The translations under genes were made by a program, and so were the position numbers. From positions 28,479-92,478 of the forward strand of contig JABCZG010000020.1 in the NCBI GenBank assembly GCA_013289835.1: a DNA stretch of 64,000 nt, written 5' to 3'. The notes beneath the pieces are model-generated. The model saw only the letters and a list, made by a program, of their open reading frames with translations, was not told where the DNA came from and searched no databases. Each line of letters opens with the position of its first letter. The first letter of the stretch is position 1. This document shows positions 7,885 through 18,875 of this stretch, piece by piece. Origin of the DNA: Acidobacteriota bacterium (GTDB lineage Bacteria > Acidobacteriota > Terriglobia > Acidiferrales > UBA7541).

Positions 7885-8553
7885 TTACGGTTTCGTCGGC
7901 GTGGCGGCCGGAGGGTTCGCCGCCGGCTTTTGTGCCGCCGGCTTGGATGGAGCCGCGCCCGTCTTGACCGGGTAGTTCTGGTCGTAGAGGCGGATGATGT
8001 CCTGCGTCACGTCAATCTGGTTCGACGCATAGAGAATCGGAGTGTTCTGCGACGAGGAGTCCAGCACCAACGCGATACCGTTCTCGCGCGCGTAGCGGTC
8101 CAGCACATCAACCATTTTCCGCCCGATGCGGTCCACCACGTCGCCTTGCGCGGCGTTGACGTCATCCTGATATTCGGTCTGCTTGCGCTCGAGCTGTTGC
8201 GCTTGCCGCTGCCCCTGCGTGGTCAGGCGGGCAATTTCTTCCTGACTGCACTTGCCCTCGCAGGTCGCGAGCCGCTGCCGCAGATCATTGATCTGTTTGT
8301 TGAGGGCTTCGAGTTCCGTCTGGCGCGAGGCGAACTGCGATTGCAATTCCGCGGACGCCACCTTGCCCTCCGCCGTAGCCACGATGGCCTGGCGAATATT
8401 GATCACGCCTACTTTTCCGGAGTTCGTGGTCGAGGCCGCCGTGCTTGGTGCCTGCGCCCAGGTCGCCGTGCTCAGAACGCACGACGCAGCCAAGGCCGCC
8501 GTAAGAGTCAACATTTTGCGCGACCGCAGTGCGGTCAACAGTCTGGAATTCAC
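7885..8553 (-). CDS. OmpH/Skp family periplasmic chaperone
   Basis: 222 residues from a GTG at 8553 with AAGGAG 6 bases upstream. A signal peptide (KMLTLTAALAASCVLSTATWAQA) precedes the Skp-type domain. KVGVINIRQAIVATAEGK is the family start, then a long coiled coil (about 75-150, ELEALNKQINDLRQRLA and QLERKQTEYQDDVNAAQ). The domain ends with ENGIALVLDSSSQNTPILYASNQIDVTQDII. The C-terminus is Pro/Ala rich. It should hold outer-membrane proteins on their way to the BamA machine, encoded upstream in the same direction. Own promoter at 8676-8705, so it can be expressed apart from the lipoprotein gene. Two Cys flank the coiled-coil turn (CEGKC). Confidence 0.88.
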   Translation of the reverse strand: MNSRLLTALRSRKMLTLTAALAASCVLSTATWAQAPSTAASTTNSGKVGVINIRQAIVATAEGKVASAELQSQFASRQTELEALNKQINDLRQRLATCEGKCSQEEIARLTTQGQRQAQQLERKQTEYQDDVNAAQGDVVDRIGRKMVDVLDRYARENGIALVLDSSSQNTPILYASNQIDVTQDIIRLYDQNYPVKTGAAPSKPAAQKPAANPPAATPTKP

Positions 8554-8675
8554 TTTTTTCTCCTTGTGGTGGTTCGCCCCGATGAAACCGGGACAAACCG
8601 GCGCCAAGTCAGCTTGGCTCTGTCGAAACTGCTTCCGCTCCCCGGCGGGTTCTGCGGGCGTTCAACAAACTCGAA

Positions 8676-8705
8676 AGTATAACCGACGCGCTTTCTATCC
8701 CGCAA
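8676..8705 (-). promoter_or_regulatory. Likely promoter of the ompH-like gene
   Basis: Reverse strand TTGCGG (plus 8700-8705), 18-base spacer, TATACT (plus 8676-8681). It lies in the 286-base gap between the lipoprotein gene and ompH. Confidence 0.5.
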
Positions 8706-8839
8706 TCCCAAAGCGCGATTTCACCTGCGTGCATTTTTCACTCACGGCATCCTAATGCACGTTCGCTACTTCGATCCGAAACTGCTCTTGCTGCTCGGCC
8801 TAGCGGCCGTTCGGGCAGCCTTCCCGGCGCGCTCTCCGT

Positions 8840-11800
8840 CTAGTTCGGCATCTGGAACAAGAAGATACGATTGTTCGCTTGATCCACGATCACCGCCAGG
8901 TTCGTGAACTGGTCAATGGCCACGCCAAACTGTGGAGAACCCGGAAGACCCAACGTTTGCCGCGTCCGGAACGGATTCGAGATGGTATCCACGATCGAGA
9001 TCGTGTTGCTCACCGAATTGGAAGTGAGAATCGCGCCAGTCTGCAGATTCAACGCCAGTGACGTGGGATTGATGCCCACGCTGGTGATGGGAGCAGTCCC
9101 GTTGTCCGGATTAAAAGAGGCAATCACGTTGCCGCCGCTGGAATTGGCATAAAACAGCGCCGGCACTACCGTTGGATCGTAAACCACGTCGGTCGGCGCC
9201 GCAGTAATGCTGCCGACGGTGCCCGTGGTGCTCTTGATCGGCGTAGCCGCGCCAATGTCCACCGAATCCAGCGCGCCTTGCGGTGCGGCACCGCTCTGAA
9301 GTTCCAAGGCGGTCACCACGGCCAGGCCCATGTTGTTGGTGCCGCGGTCCGGATCAATGGCAACCGCAATCGGCGACTGGTCGACGGCAATCGAAATCCC
9401 CGTGAGGCTCGTAGGCGGTGTTGTGCCGAAGAGCGGGGAGAGATCAATCTCCGTGACGGTGTTGGACCCGGTATTGGTAACGATGGCAGCGGCCGTGGAA
9501 TCGTTGATGGCCACGCCGGTCGGATTCGTCCCAATTCCCTGGCTGCTGGTAATGTCGGGGACCGCTTCAGCGCCGGTCAGCAAATTCACGACCGAGACGC
9601 TGCTGCTGCCATTGTTGGCAACTACGGCCATTCCCAAATGCTGGCTGATGGCGACTCCCATTGGCGTGGTACCAACAGCAATGGTGTTTTTCACCGCGCC
9701 AAACGTCGCGCTTCCCGGATTGATGTCGATGACCGTGATGCTATTGCATCCGCTCAAACTCACCACCGCGACCGGCGAAAAGGGCCCGTTCGCCAATTGA
9801 TCGGCAATTGCCACCGAGCTCGGTTGCGGATTCGTGACGCCAGGGCAAATCTGCGACACGTCTATGGCCTGAAGCACCATCAAGTCGGTGGCATTGGATT
9901 GCACGCCACTGCTGATGACATCCACGGCATAGCGGTGCGGAAACGCCAGGAAAGACGCTGGAATTGTCACCGTCATTTGCCGACTGCTCACGACTTGTAC
10001 GTCTCCCGCCGGAATGGAAGTCCCATCGAGACGCACCTGCGCGCCGGCGGCGAATCCCGAACCGTAGATTTGCACACCCGCGAGATCGCAGGACGAAGCA
10101 GGCGCTGGAGGCGTTGGGATGCACGTGAGCGCCCCCTGCGGAAGGATCGCGTTCGGAATGCCTCCAATAATTCCTGGTCCAGGAGTTGCGCTGGGAACAA
10201 CGAGCTCGGTAATCTGAGCGGTCTTGAGGGTATTTGCCGCGCTTGGCCCAAGATTGATGACGTCGATTGTGCCGCTCCCGGACATGACCACGAACGCCTG
10301 GTTCGTCGCCGGATCAACCGTGAGCCCGCCAAAGAGATTCAGGGAACCACTGCTTCCCCCACTAAACTGCACAGTAATGGTGGCCGTGCCCGAACCGGTC
10401 AGAGTGATCTGACTTGGAATGATCGGGTTGATCTGACAAGCGGCGGCACTCTGGCAGGCAAACGCATAGCGCTTTAGCGACACAGGGTCGGACACGGAAA
10501 CTTGGTTCTGTTGCGGATTGTAAGAAACCAGCGCGTTCGAGTACGGCTGCCAGGCCACGTCTGCCGTGCCCAGAAGTTCCGCGGAATTCAAGCAAGGAGT
10601 AGGAGCCACGACGTAAAAAGTGCAATCCGCGTTGAAGAAAATCGAGTTGACGGACTGATCCAGAGAATTCAGCAAGTTGATCTGCGGCCCGTTCTGACCG
10701 GTCGCATTGGCATCGGCAATCGCGGCCATCCTTGTGATAGGATTGACGGCAATGCCTTGCGACGTTTGAGAGATTCCAAACACCAAGTTCGGGCTGCTGA
10801 AGAACACCGTGCCGCCGGTGCCCGTGTCATTGGTTGTGGAGGTTATGGAATACGTAAACTGCGTCGAACTCAGAACGGCGTTTACGGGAAAAGCCCCGTT
10901 GAATTCATTGCTAACTGAATTCGTGGCCGCGGATTTGACACCGCTAATCAGCACGGTACCGGGGGCCCCGGGATTCAAGTTGTGCGCGCTGCTGGTTGTC
11001 ACCGTCACGATTCCTGACACCAGCGACACCGCGGTGATTCCCACCGAGGCCGATGGTTTCGTCACATCGATTCCAAGTACGGCTCCCGACCCTCCAGGAG
11101 TAACAAACGCCAAATGCCCATGCGGCGCCATGGCGATCTGCGGATACGTGCCAGTGTTCAATGAGACCTGCGCAAACAGGCACTGACCAACTTTCGTGGA
11201 TGCTGGATTGACGGTGTGGTCCAGCGCACAGCCGTACGGGTTGGTCCCTGAGTTTGGATTTGCATTCACAATCAAGCCGATATTCGCGAGGTTGGTGGTC
11301 GAAGGATTGGAATAGGCCACCAGCGCAAGGTTTGTATCGGGGTCCAAGCCAATGGCATACGGCGTGGTCGTAGTGTTCAGCGCAGTGATCGCGTTCGCCA
11401 GTGAAATGTTGAATGGCGTCCCGGGCGCCTGCAGTGGCGCGCCAGGAATCGGCAGAACCGATACACTCTGATCTCCATAGTTCACCACGGCCACTGTATG
11501 ATTCGCGCGATTCACCGAAACGCCCGTGGGCGCGTTAATGGTTACCCCGGGCGTCGTTGCACTCGTGATCGGTGCACCCAGCGGCGTCAACGTTCCGGTG
11601 CCGATGGTAAAAAACTGGATGGCGTTCGAACCCGTCTCGGCTACCACCACCACACCGAGCGTCGGATCAATATCGATCGCGCTGGGATTTGTTCCGGCAG
11701 TTACGGAGCCTACCACCGCTGGCGGATTGGCCGAATAACCGGGGAACACCGCGAGATTGGTCACCGAGGGGTTGTCCGGCACCGGAAGCGGCGGTGTGGT

Positions 11801-13189
11801 TCGTGACAGGGAAAGCTGGTAAAGCCCTGGGTTCCCCGAATTGAGGCCCGCGCTGGGAAAAGCAGCATTGAACTGGCGTGGACCGGATATCGCCGTCGAG
11901 TCGGCCGGCACCGAATTGCCCGCGAATAATAGATTCGCAAGCTGGCCGTTTAGCCCAAAGTAACCGCCATCTACCGACAGCTTGATTTCATTGTTCAGGG
12001 TCCCTTGTACAACATCGTCCGGGACCGAAGCTACCGTGGTAGGCCGCACCGGCAACACGGTGAACGCGTATGAGCCCGTCGCCGAAGTCGTCACCGGCTG
12101 CGCGGGATCGCTGACGGAGACTGTGTAGGTATCTGCGATCGAAAGGTTCCCGGCATTCAGCCGGATGCGCGCCCCTGTGGACGCAGGATTCGTTACCGTC
12201 GTGTTGGGAATCGGAAACAATACTTTGACTTGACTGGATAACGATGTGAGCGTGGTCGGCGCACCGCCCTTTGTGCCCGTCAGCGTGATGATGGATGCAG
12301 ACGAAATATTCGGAGCAGCAAGGTAGATATCCCACAGGGTACCGCCCTGGGGAGCGATCGTCGGCGAAATCCCACTGAACGTAATCGGGCCGCCGGCAAT
12401 GATGGTGATCGTGCCAAGAGCAAAGCGCGTGGTGTCTGCAACCGAAGTAGCCACCACGGTAACGTTCGCGGGCGTGCTGGTAACCGTCGTGCTTGTGGGG
12501 ACGACCGCCGGCGCCGTGTAAAGTCCATTCGCATCGATCGAGCCGCAGCCGGTGGCATTGCCCGACACGGTGCAAGTGGGCAACTGCGGATAGGTAGTAG
12601 TCGTGGTGCCAGTAGTTGTCGGTACGGACTGCGTCACCAGCCAGGTTACGCCCTTGCTTTGGAGGTCGTTCGTCAACTGCACTGCAAACTGCTGTTGCTC
12701 TTTAACCGGCACAGTGGCGGTTTGTGGACCGATACCTACGGCGATGCCCGAATCGAGGGTGATCACACATGTCCCTGTCTTGCTGGTATTTTGCACCGAG
12801 GTAGCGGTGATCGTGACCTGGAGATTGGGAAACGTGGTCGGATCAGGAACTTTGTTGGGCGCCGTGAATGTCACGGTGGTAGCGGTGGAGTTCGCGGGTA
12901 TGTTCCCGGTGTCCGAAGTGCAAGCCGCCGCCGCGGAGGTCTTGCTCGTTGTTCCCGTGATCGTGGTGGTCGTGTAGGTGCATTTCCAAGTGACATTCAA
13001 GTTCGTCGCGCCGCTCACCGTCGCTGTCAGCGTAAGCGATTGACTGACGATGACCGTAGCCGTCGTCTGGCTTAGCGACACGCTAACCACGTTCGCGCTG
13101 CCGCTGCTGCAGCCGTTCAGCCAAAGGAGGCCCGCGGCGGCGAGGCAGAAGCCGGCAAGTTTGATTTTCCTCCGCAAATTCTTTCCCAC
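8840..13189 (-). CDS. Giant beta-propeller / Ig-like lipoprotein
   Basis: About 1449 residues from a GTG at 13189, preceded by GGGGGA; the frame is open to 13480 but that would overlap bamA. A basic start and hydrophobic helix end in LNGC (Cys27), a lipoprotein cleavage site. Then come Ig-like beta domains (SVSLSQTTATVIVSQSLTLTATVSG), YVTN-type propeller repeats such as NPSAIDIDPTLGVVVVAETG, VGTTPMGVAISQHLGMAVVA and NPTGVAINDSTAAAIVTNTG, and an IPT/TIG-like domain (GVQIYGSGFAAGAQVRLDG). Composition is rich in Thr, Ser, Asn and Gly. Probably a surface or periplasmic scaffold or adhesion protein; the partner is unknown. It stands between bamA and ompH, genes usually close neighbours. Confidence 0.8.
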   Translation of the reverse strand: MGKNLRRKIKLAGFCLAAAGLLWLNGCSSGSANVVSVSLSQTTATVIVSQSLTLTATVSGATNLNVTWKCTYTTTTITGTTSKTSAAAACTSDTGNIPANSTATTVTFTAPNKVPDPTTFPNLQVTITATSVQNTSKTGTCVITLDSGIAVGIGPQTATVPVKEQQQFAVQLTNDLQSKGVTWLVTQSVPTTTGTTTTTYPQLPTCTVSGNATGCGSIDANGLYTAPAVVPTSTTVTSTPANVTVVATSVADTTRFALGTITIIAGGPITFSGISPTIAPQGGTLWDIYLAAPNISSASIITLTGTKGGAPTTLTSLSSQVKVLFPIPNTTVTNPASTGARIRLNAGNLSIADTYTVSVSDPAQPVTTSATGSYAFTVLPVRPTTVASVPDDVVQGTLNNEIKLSVDGGYFGLNGQLANLLFAGNSVPADSTAISGPRQFNAAFPSAGLNSGNPGLYQLSLSRTTPPLPVPDNPSVTNLAVFPGYSANPPAVVGSVTAGTNPSAIDIDPTLGVVVVAETGSNAIQFFTIGTGTLTPLGAPITSATTPGVTINAPTGVSVNRANHTVAVVNYGDQSVSVLPIPGAPLQAPGTPFNISLANAITALNTTTTPYAIGLDPDTNLALVAYSNPSTTNLANIGLIVNANPNSGTNPYGCALDHTVNPASTKVGQCLFAQVSLNTGTYPQIAMAPHGHLAFVTPGGSGAVLGIDVTKPSASVGITAVSLVSGIVTVTTSSAHNLNPGAPGTVLISGVKSAATNSVSNEFNGAFPVNAVLSSTQFTYSITSTTNDTGTGGTVFFSSPNLVFGISQTSQGIAVNPITRMAAIADANATGQNGPQINLLNSLDQSVNSIFFNADCTFYVVAPTPCLNSAELLGTADVAWQPYSNALVSYNPQQNQVSVSDPVSLKRYAFACQSAAACQINPIIPSQITLTGSGTATITVQFSGGSSGSLNLFGGLTVDPATNQAFVVMSGSGTIDVINLGPSAANTLKTAQITELVVPSATPGPGIIGGIPNAILPQGALTCIPTPPAPASSCDLAGVQIYGSGFAAGAQVRLDGTSIPAGDVQVVSSRQMTVTIPASFLAFPHRYAVDVISSGVQSNATDLMVLQAIDVSQICPGVTNPQPSSVAIADQLANGPFSPVAVVSLSGCNSITVIDINPGSATFGAVKNTIAVGTTPMGVAISQHLGMAVVANNGSSSVSVVNLLTGAEAVPDITSSQGIGTNPTGVAINDSTAAAIVTNTGSNTVTEIDLSPLFGTTPPTSLTGISIAVDQSPIAVAIDPDRGTNNMGLAVVTALELQSGAAPQGALDSVDIGAATPIKSTTGTVGSITAAPTDVVYDPTVVPALFYANSSGGNVIASFNPDNGTAPITSVGINPTSLALNLQTGAILTSNSVSNTISIVDTISNPFRTRQTLGLPGSPQFGVAIDQFTNLAVIVDQANNRIFLFQMPN

Positions 13190-13302
13190 GATTTCCCCCA
13201 CGCTAGCGCGCTCCGCGGATTGCCCGCGAGCGCTTACGTTATAATTTTTCACAAATTCCTTTGTGCCGGTATCCGGCGGCTGTTTCCCACGCATCGCGCC
13301 CA

Positions 13303-16300
13303 TCAGAAGGTCCGGCTGACCGTGAACCGAAAAGTGGTATTCGGCTCGAAATAGTTCAATCGCCCCGGATTGTTCTGCACGAATGTAAGTTGAGGAGCAA
13401 TTTCCAGATTGTATACGCTGGATTCGAGCGGTTTCACGGGGTTCAAAAGGCAACCGGGCCCACCGCCAAACTGCGAACACAGACTCTGAATCTCCGTCAG
13501 CTCGATGTACGGCTGCTTGGCGATGATTTGCTCATGCAACCGGTGCACGTTGTACGCATAGTAGATCCGGAAGGGCGCCTGAATGATCGGAAGTTGCACA
13601 ACGAACTCAATTCCCGTGGAAGCGCGCACTCGGAAGTTGGTTCCCGGCGCGATGGCCAGCTGTTGCGTCAGTCCCGCGTCTTTTACCGCATTGGGAAATT
13701 GCCCGCCGTCCGCGGGATTAATCAGGCTCTGAAACCCCGAGGAATTGAGCTGCAGCGCGCTCCGGCGGAGAACTCCATCCGTACCCACGTCCGCAAACAA
13801 TCCCGCCGTGACGGGACCGACGATGGGAATCCGGTATTCGAAATTGCCATAGCTCTGCAAGTCGCCGCCCGGCAAAGTCGCCACATAGGACAACACCGGC
13901 ACGGTAAACGACCTTAGAGCTCCGCCTGCCATAGGATCGGGATACGAAACCTGTTGGGCGGTGGCCTCCGGAATGAACGTGACCGGCGAGATGGACCGGA
14001 TATCGAAGCCGCGCAGATCGTTCTCTCCCCCCATATACAACCGGCTGAAGGGCGGAACTTCATGGCCCGCGTAACCGGTGGTTTCCGCGATGTTAAAGTG
14101 AACACCCACAACGTTGCGGCGCTTGCGGACCGGGTGGAAGTACTTCACGTCAAAAACATTGGTAATGGTATCCACGTTTCCGCCCAGCCCGGATAGGGCC
14201 GCCGAATAGAAGAAGCTCTTGCCGCGCGTCTCGTTGACCGGATTGTCGATCGTGCTGTAGCTGATGGACGGCGTAATGGTGCTGGAAACGATGCCGTCCA
14301 GCGCGCTGGGGCCCGTGAGGCTTCGAAATTGCAACGATTCGAATAGCAGGCTGGACGCCGCGTTAAAAGCCGTAATGTTGGTTCGGGTCAACCCATAGGT
14401 CAGACTCACGCGCGCAAAAGACAATTTGCGGATTGGCCGGCTGGCAAAAATCGTAAAGCCGTCGCTGTTCTGCGTATAGTTCTGCACGAACTGCGGATTG
14501 ATGCTCACCGATTGCTGCAAGAGGATCGCTTCCTGCTGTGCCTGGTCGAACTTGTAACGGCTCGAGAAAATCGTGAAGCCTGACGAAATGGGTCTGTCGA
14601 ACAGATAGGGCTCGGTGAATCCGAAGCTCAACGTGCGCGACAAATCGCCAAACTGCGCCGATAGCGTCAGCCTCTCGCCTAATCCCAGGAAGTTGTTGGT
14701 CTGGTAGGTGAGCCCGATGAAGCTGCCCGCCAGTCCGCTCACGCCGCCCTGCAAACCGATGGACTGTTTTCCTTTTTCCTTCAGCTTCAGCGTAATGTCG
14801 ACCGTGCCGTCCTTGGGGTTTTTCTTCAGCTCGGCGGCCTTGTCCGCTTCAATCTTGTCAAAATAATCGAGCTGGTTGAGGCGCAGGATGCTCAGCTCCC
14901 ACAATCGTTTATTAAAGAGCTGGCCTTCATCGATGAGCAGTTCGCGCCGGATAACCTTGTCGCGCGTGGTGGTGTTCCCGCTGAAATCAATGCGCCTCAC
15001 GTAGTATTGCTTCTGCTCGTCGAACTTCAGCGTCATGTTAATGACTTTTTTTTCGTCGTCTACATCCGTATCCGGCTCCGGCGTGAAGTCAATGAAACCG
15101 AATTCGCCGTAGGCCTTCCCGTAATTCTCCAGGGCCTTGCGCACTTTTTCCGTCGAAAAAATGTCGCCCTGCTTTAGCGGAAAATAATTCTTCAGGGCAT
15201 CGACCTTCAACGTCAGCGCCTTGTCCGGATCGGCGCTCACGATTTTCAACGTCCCCATCCGGTAGCGGTCGCCCTCTTCAATGGGAATGGTGATGTTGAC
15301 GGCCTTGCCGTGGCTGCGTCCCGTGAGCGGGATTCCCAGCTTATACCCTTCCGTATCCACGTTTTCGAGGACGGGATCGCCCACCGACACCTTGAAATAT
15401 CCGTTGTCCCGATACAGCCCGCGAACGCCGACTTCCAGGTCCTCGTTCAATTTCTCACGGTCGTAGGTCTTTGTCAGTACGCTGATCTCCATGAAATATA
15501 AGGGAATGGCATACGGCCGGTCGTGGCGCATGGCGCGGATCAGCTTCCGGTCGCTGAACGCGTGGTTCCCGGTGAACTTGATCCGGCCGACTTTTACCTT
15601 CGGCCCTTCGTCAATTTTGAAAACGAGAATCACCGCATTGCTCGATGCAATGCGTTCGTATTGCGGGGTCACTTTCGCGAACTGCCGGCCATGCTCACCG
15701 AGTAGTTCCTTCAAGACCACTTCGGCTTTCTTGATCTTCGTCGGATCAAACTGGCTCTCTACCGACAACCCGACCTTGCGTTCCTTAAAGCGATCGAGAA
15801 TGTCCGATTCGGAAACAGAATGAATGCCGTCGTAGCGGATGCGCCGAATTTGCGGGCGCTCTTTGACCTCGAAGATGATGATCTTGCCGTTCGGACGCTT
15901 CGGTGAATCCTCGACGCGCAGCTTCACGTCCTCGAAGAATTGCGTGTTCCATAGCGCCTGAAAATCGCGCCGCAGGGTTTCCTCATTGTACGTATCGCCG
16001 TCGCGGCTGAAGATGCGGGCCCTCAGAGTGTCGCTGCGCACCCGGCGATTGCCGGTAAAGTCGATGCGGTCAATCACGTACTGTTGCTGCGCAGCTTGCT
16101 GGTCGGCAGCAGAATGATCCTCGAGGACTTCTTTGCCGCTGACTAAATCGACCGAAGCGGAGAAGAGATAGGCCCGCGATTTTGAATTTGAATCGGAAGT
16201 CGATTGCGGATCTTGCGGCCGGGCTCCGGGCGAAGCAGCCGCCAATAGCAAAACGACCGCGAAAACTCGCGTCATCCGGGCCGCTAAAAATGCAAACGGC

Positions 16301-16335
16301 GAACAGACTCTGCTTTGAGCGGCCGTTGAGGTCAT
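13303..16335 (-). CDS. bamA: Outer membrane protein assembly factor BamA
   Basis: About 1010 residues from the ATG at 16335, with GGGGGG about 9 bases before; a TTG at 16359 or an ATG at 16275 (MTRVFAVVLLLAAASPGA, a neat signal peptide) are alternatives. Five POTRA domains fill roughly the first half (YVIDRIDFTGNRRVRSDTL, IRRIRYDGIHSVSESDIL, VGRIKFTGNHAFSDRKLI, YYVRRIDFSGNTTTRDKVI). The C-terminal half is a 16-strand Omp85 barrel with the conserved GGENDLRGFD lid-loop motif and a terminal Phe (SRTF). It folds and inserts outer-membrane proteins. Longer than the roughly 800-residue enterobacterial protein, mainly in barrel loops. Upstream of the lipoprotein and ompH on the same strand. Confidence 0.95.
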   Translation of the reverse strand: MTSTAAQSRVCSPFAFLAARMTRVFAVVLLLAAASPGARPQDPQSTSDSNSKSRAYLFSASVDLVSGKEVLEDHSAADQQAAQQQYVIDRIDFTGNRRVRSDTLRARIFSRDGDTYNEETLRRDFQALWNTQFFEDVKLRVEDSPKRPNGKIIIFEVKERPQIRRIRYDGIHSVSESDILDRFKERKVGLSVESQFDPTKIKKAEVVLKELLGEHGRQFAKVTPQYERIASSNAVILVFKIDEGPKVKVGRIKFTGNHAFSDRKLIRAMRHDRPYAIPLYFMEISVLTKTYDREKLNEDLEVGVRGLYRDNGYFKVSVGDPVLENVDTEGYKLGIPLTGRSHGKAVNITIPIEEGDRYRMGTLKIVSADPDKALTLKVDALKNYFPLKQGDIFSTEKVRKALENYGKAYGEFGFIDFTPEPDTDVDDEKKVINMTLKFDEQKQYYVRRIDFSGNTTTRDKVIRRELLIDEGQLFNKRLWELSILRLNQLDYFDKIEADKAAELKKNPKDGTVDITLKLKEKGKQSIGLQGGVSGLAGSFIGLTYQTNNFLGLGERLTLSAQFGDLSRTLSFGFTEPYLFDRPISSGFTIFSSRYKFDQAQQEAILLQQSVSINPQFVQNYTQNSDGFTIFASRPIRKLSFARVSLTYGLTRTNITAFNAASSLLFESLQFRSLTGPSALDGIVSSTITPSISYSTIDNPVNETRGKSFFYSAALSGLGGNVDTITNVFDVKYFHPVRKRRNVVGVHFNIAETTGYAGHEVPPFSRLYMGGENDLRGFDIRSISPVTFIPEATAQQVSYPDPMAGGALRSFTVPVLSYVATLPGGDLQSYGNFEYRIPIVGPVTAGLFADVGTDGVLRRSALQLNSSGFQSLINPADGGQFPNAVKDAGLTQQLAIAPGTNFRVRASTGIEFVVQLPIIQAPFRIYYAYNVHRLHEQIIAKQPYIELTEIQSLCSQFGGGPGCLLNPVKPLESSVYNLEIAPQLTFVQNNPGRLNYFEPNTTFRFTVSRTF

Positions 16336-16447
16336 CAAGGCCGCGCCCCCCAAACTCAAGATGTTTATCTCCCGCCGGACCCGGTGTGGGCCGGCCGTGC
16401 GTTAACCCCAACCCGGTTGGGATCTCCCATGCGTTGTGTCAGATTCG

Positions 16448-18874
16448 CTAGTGGACGACCGGGGTTGCCTCACCGACCGGGCGGAACGACAGGCCTTCCC
16501 CTGCGACATAAATCTGGAGTGTCGCCGGCCTTTGGATTCCACCCTGAATCAGCGCCTCGGAGAGCGGGTCTTCGACGTACTTCTGCAAAGCCCTGCGTAG
16601 CGGACGAGCCCCATAACTTCGGTCCGCGCACGTTTTCTCGAGTATCCACTGTCGTGCTTCCGGCGAGAGGACGACCTGGACCTGCCGGTGAATCAGCGTG
16701 TCGTTCAGCTGGCCCACGAGCAAATCAATGATGCGAAGCAGATCTTCATCGCCGAGCGGATTGAAGATAATCACCTCGTCCAACCGGTTCAAAAACTCCG
16801 GGTTGAACACCCGCTTTACTTCGTTCATCACCATCTCTTCCATGCTCTTCTGTCCGGCTTCATCGGTCCCGGATTGGAAGCCCATGGACGTGCGCTTCTG
16901 CAAATGCCGCGCGCCAAGGTTCGAAGTCATGATGATGATGGTGTTCCGGAAATCCACGGTATTGCCGAGCCCGTCCGTCAACTGCCCGTCTTCAAACACC
17001 TGCAACAATATATTGAAGACGTCCGGATGGGCCTTCTCGATTTCATCCAGCAGGATCACCGAGTAAGGAGTCCGGCGCACGCGCTCCGTCAACTGCCCGC
17101 CTTCTTCGTAGCCCACGTACCCTGGAGGCGCCCCGATGAGTTTCGATACGGAGTGCTTCTCCATGAACTCCGACATGTCGAAACGCACCAGCGACTTCTC
17201 CGAACCAAACAGGAATTCCGCCAGCCGCCGCGCGACTTCCGTTTTGCCAACGCCTGTTGGCCCCAGGAAAAAGAAGCAGCCCACCGGACGCAGCGGCGAT
17301 TTGAGGCCCGCGCGGCTTCGGCGAATGGCGCGTGCCAGCGCCGTAATGGCTTTGTCCTGGCTGATGACGCGCTTGTGCAATTCCGGCTCGATGCGCAACA
17401 GCTTCTGTTGCTCGTCTTCTTTGATGGAAGTGACACCGATGCCCGTCCAGCGCGAAACGACTTCTTCGATGTCTTCCCGCGTTACGATGCCCGTCGAGGC
17501 GTCGTCCAGCTTGTAGCGCTCGCGCAGCCCGCGCAGATTTTCCTTTTCCTTGCGCTCTTCTTCGGAATAGAAACGCGCCTTTTCGAATTCGTGATTGGCG
17601 ATCGCCGTTTCCATGCGGTGCGTGATGAACTTCACGCGCTTCTGCACTTCGCCGACTTCTTCGGGAACCGTGGCTTGGCGCAGCTTCACGCGCGCCCCGG
17701 CTTCGTCAATCAGGTCAATGGCTTTGTCTGGAAGGAAACGGTCGGGAATGTAGCGATTCGAAAGATAGACGGAATAACGAAGCGCTTCATCGGTGTAGCT
17801 CACGGCGTGGAATTTCTCGTAGCGCTCGCGCACTCCGCTGATCACCTGAACGGCTTCTTCCTCATTTGGAGCCGGAACTTTCACAGCCTGGAAGCGCCGT
17901 TCCAGCGAACGATCCTTTTCCACCGACTTGCGGTATTCCCCAGGTGTCGTTGCCCCGATGCACTGGATCTCTCCGCGTGATAGCGCCGGCTTCAAAATAT
18001 TTGCCGCGTCCAGCGAACCTTCCGCCGAGCCCGCGCCCACCAGCGTGTGCAATTCATCAATAAAGATGATGGAGTTCTGGCTCTCCATCAGCTCCTTCAT
18101 GATGGTCTTCAGCCGCTCTTCGAACTGCCCGCGGTATTTCGTGCCGGCGACAATCAAGGAAAGGTCGAGGGAAAGAATTCGTTTGTCCGCGAGGAACGGC
18201 GGAACATCTCCATCCGCGATGCGCTGCGCAAGGCCCTCGACTATGGCCGTCTTGCCGACGCCCGGCTCGCCGATAAGAACGGGATTATTTTTGGTGCGGC
18301 GGCACAGAATTTGAATGACGCGCTCCACTTCGCCTTCGCGTCCCACCAGCGGATCGAGCGATCCCTCCGAAGCCGCCTGCGTTAGGTCGCGGCTGAATTC
18401 CGCGAGCAATGACGTTTCCTTAGGCCGCGCCGCCGCCGTCTTCTCACCCGACGTGCGCGCCAGCTCTTCCCGCAGCGTGGACAGCCGCAGCCCGCGCTCC
18501 ATCAAAATTTCCGCGCCAAAGCACTTCTCTTCGCGGAGAATGCCGAGCAGCAAATGCTCGGTCCCCACGTGCTTGTGCCCGAGCCGCTCTGCTTCTTCCG
18601 CCGCCATATTGAGGATGCGCTTGCATTCCGCGCTCAGCGGCACTTCCACCGACGTGGAGATGCGCTCGCGGATGGTGATGCGCGCCTCGATCTCTTTGCG
18701 GATGGACTCGATCGAGCCCTGCTGCCGCAGGAAGCGGTTCGCCAGCGCCTTGTCCTCGCGCATCAAGCCGAGCAGCAAGTGCTCCGTCTCGATGTACGGG
18801 CTGCCATACTGGCTGGCTTCGTACCTCGCAAAAAATATGACGCGTCGCGCCTTTTCCGTATAACGTTCGAACAC
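16448..18874 (-). CDS. clpC: ATP-dependent Clp protease ATP-binding subunit ClpC
   Basis: 808 residues from a GTG at 18874, one base after the lolD stop (TAA C GTG), so translation is probably coupled. Two Clp_N repeats (about 1-150, [20 protein letters not shown] and [15 protein letters not shown]) precede the first AAA+ module ([17 protein letters not shown]). A UVR-containing linker follows (about 395-450), typical of ClpC rather than ClpB or ClpA, then the second AAA+ module ([25 protein letters not shown], sensor region RLDEVIIF) and the D2-small domain ([19 protein letters not shown]). It unfolds substrates for ClpP. The C-terminus is slightly extended. No clpP is in the window. Confidence 0.95.
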   Translation of the reverse strand: MFERYTEKARRVIFFARYEASQYGSPYIETEHLLLGLMREDKALANRFLRQQGSIESIRKEIEARITIRERISTSVEVPLSAECKRILNMAAEEAERLGHKHVGTEHLLLGILREEKCFGAEILMERGLRLSTLREELARTSGEKTAAARPKETSLLAEFSRDLTQAASEGSLDPLVGREGEVERVIQILCRRTKNNPVLIGEPGVGKTAIVEGLAQRIADGDVPPFLADKRILSLDLSLIVAGTKYRGQFEERLKTIMKELMESQNSIIFIDELHTLVGAGSAEGSLDAANILKPALSRGEIQCIGATTPGEYRKSVEKDRSLERRFQAVKVPAPNEEEAVQVISGVRERYEKFHAVSYTDEALRYSVYLSNRYIPDRFLPDKAIDLIDEAGARVKLRQATVPEEVGEVQKRVKFITHRMETAIANHEFEKARFYSEEERKEKENLRGLRERYKLDDASTGIVTREDIEEVVSRWTGIGVTSIKEDEQQKLLRIEPELHKRVISQDKAITALARAIRRSRAGLKSPLRPVGCFFFLGPTGVGKTEVARRLAEFLFGSEKSLVRFDMSEFMEKHSVSKLIGAPPGYVGYEEGGQLTERVRRTPYSVILLDEIEKAHPDVFNILLQVFEDGQLTDGLGNTVDFRNTIIIMTSNLGARHLQKRTSMGFQSGTDEAGQKSMEEMVMNEVKRVFNPEFLNRLDEVIIFNPLGDEDLLRIIDLLVGQLNDTLIHRQVQVVLSPEARQWILEKTCADRSYGARPLRRALQKYVEDPLSEALIQGGIQRPATLQIYVAGEGLSFRPVGEATPVVH

Positions 18875-18875
18875 G

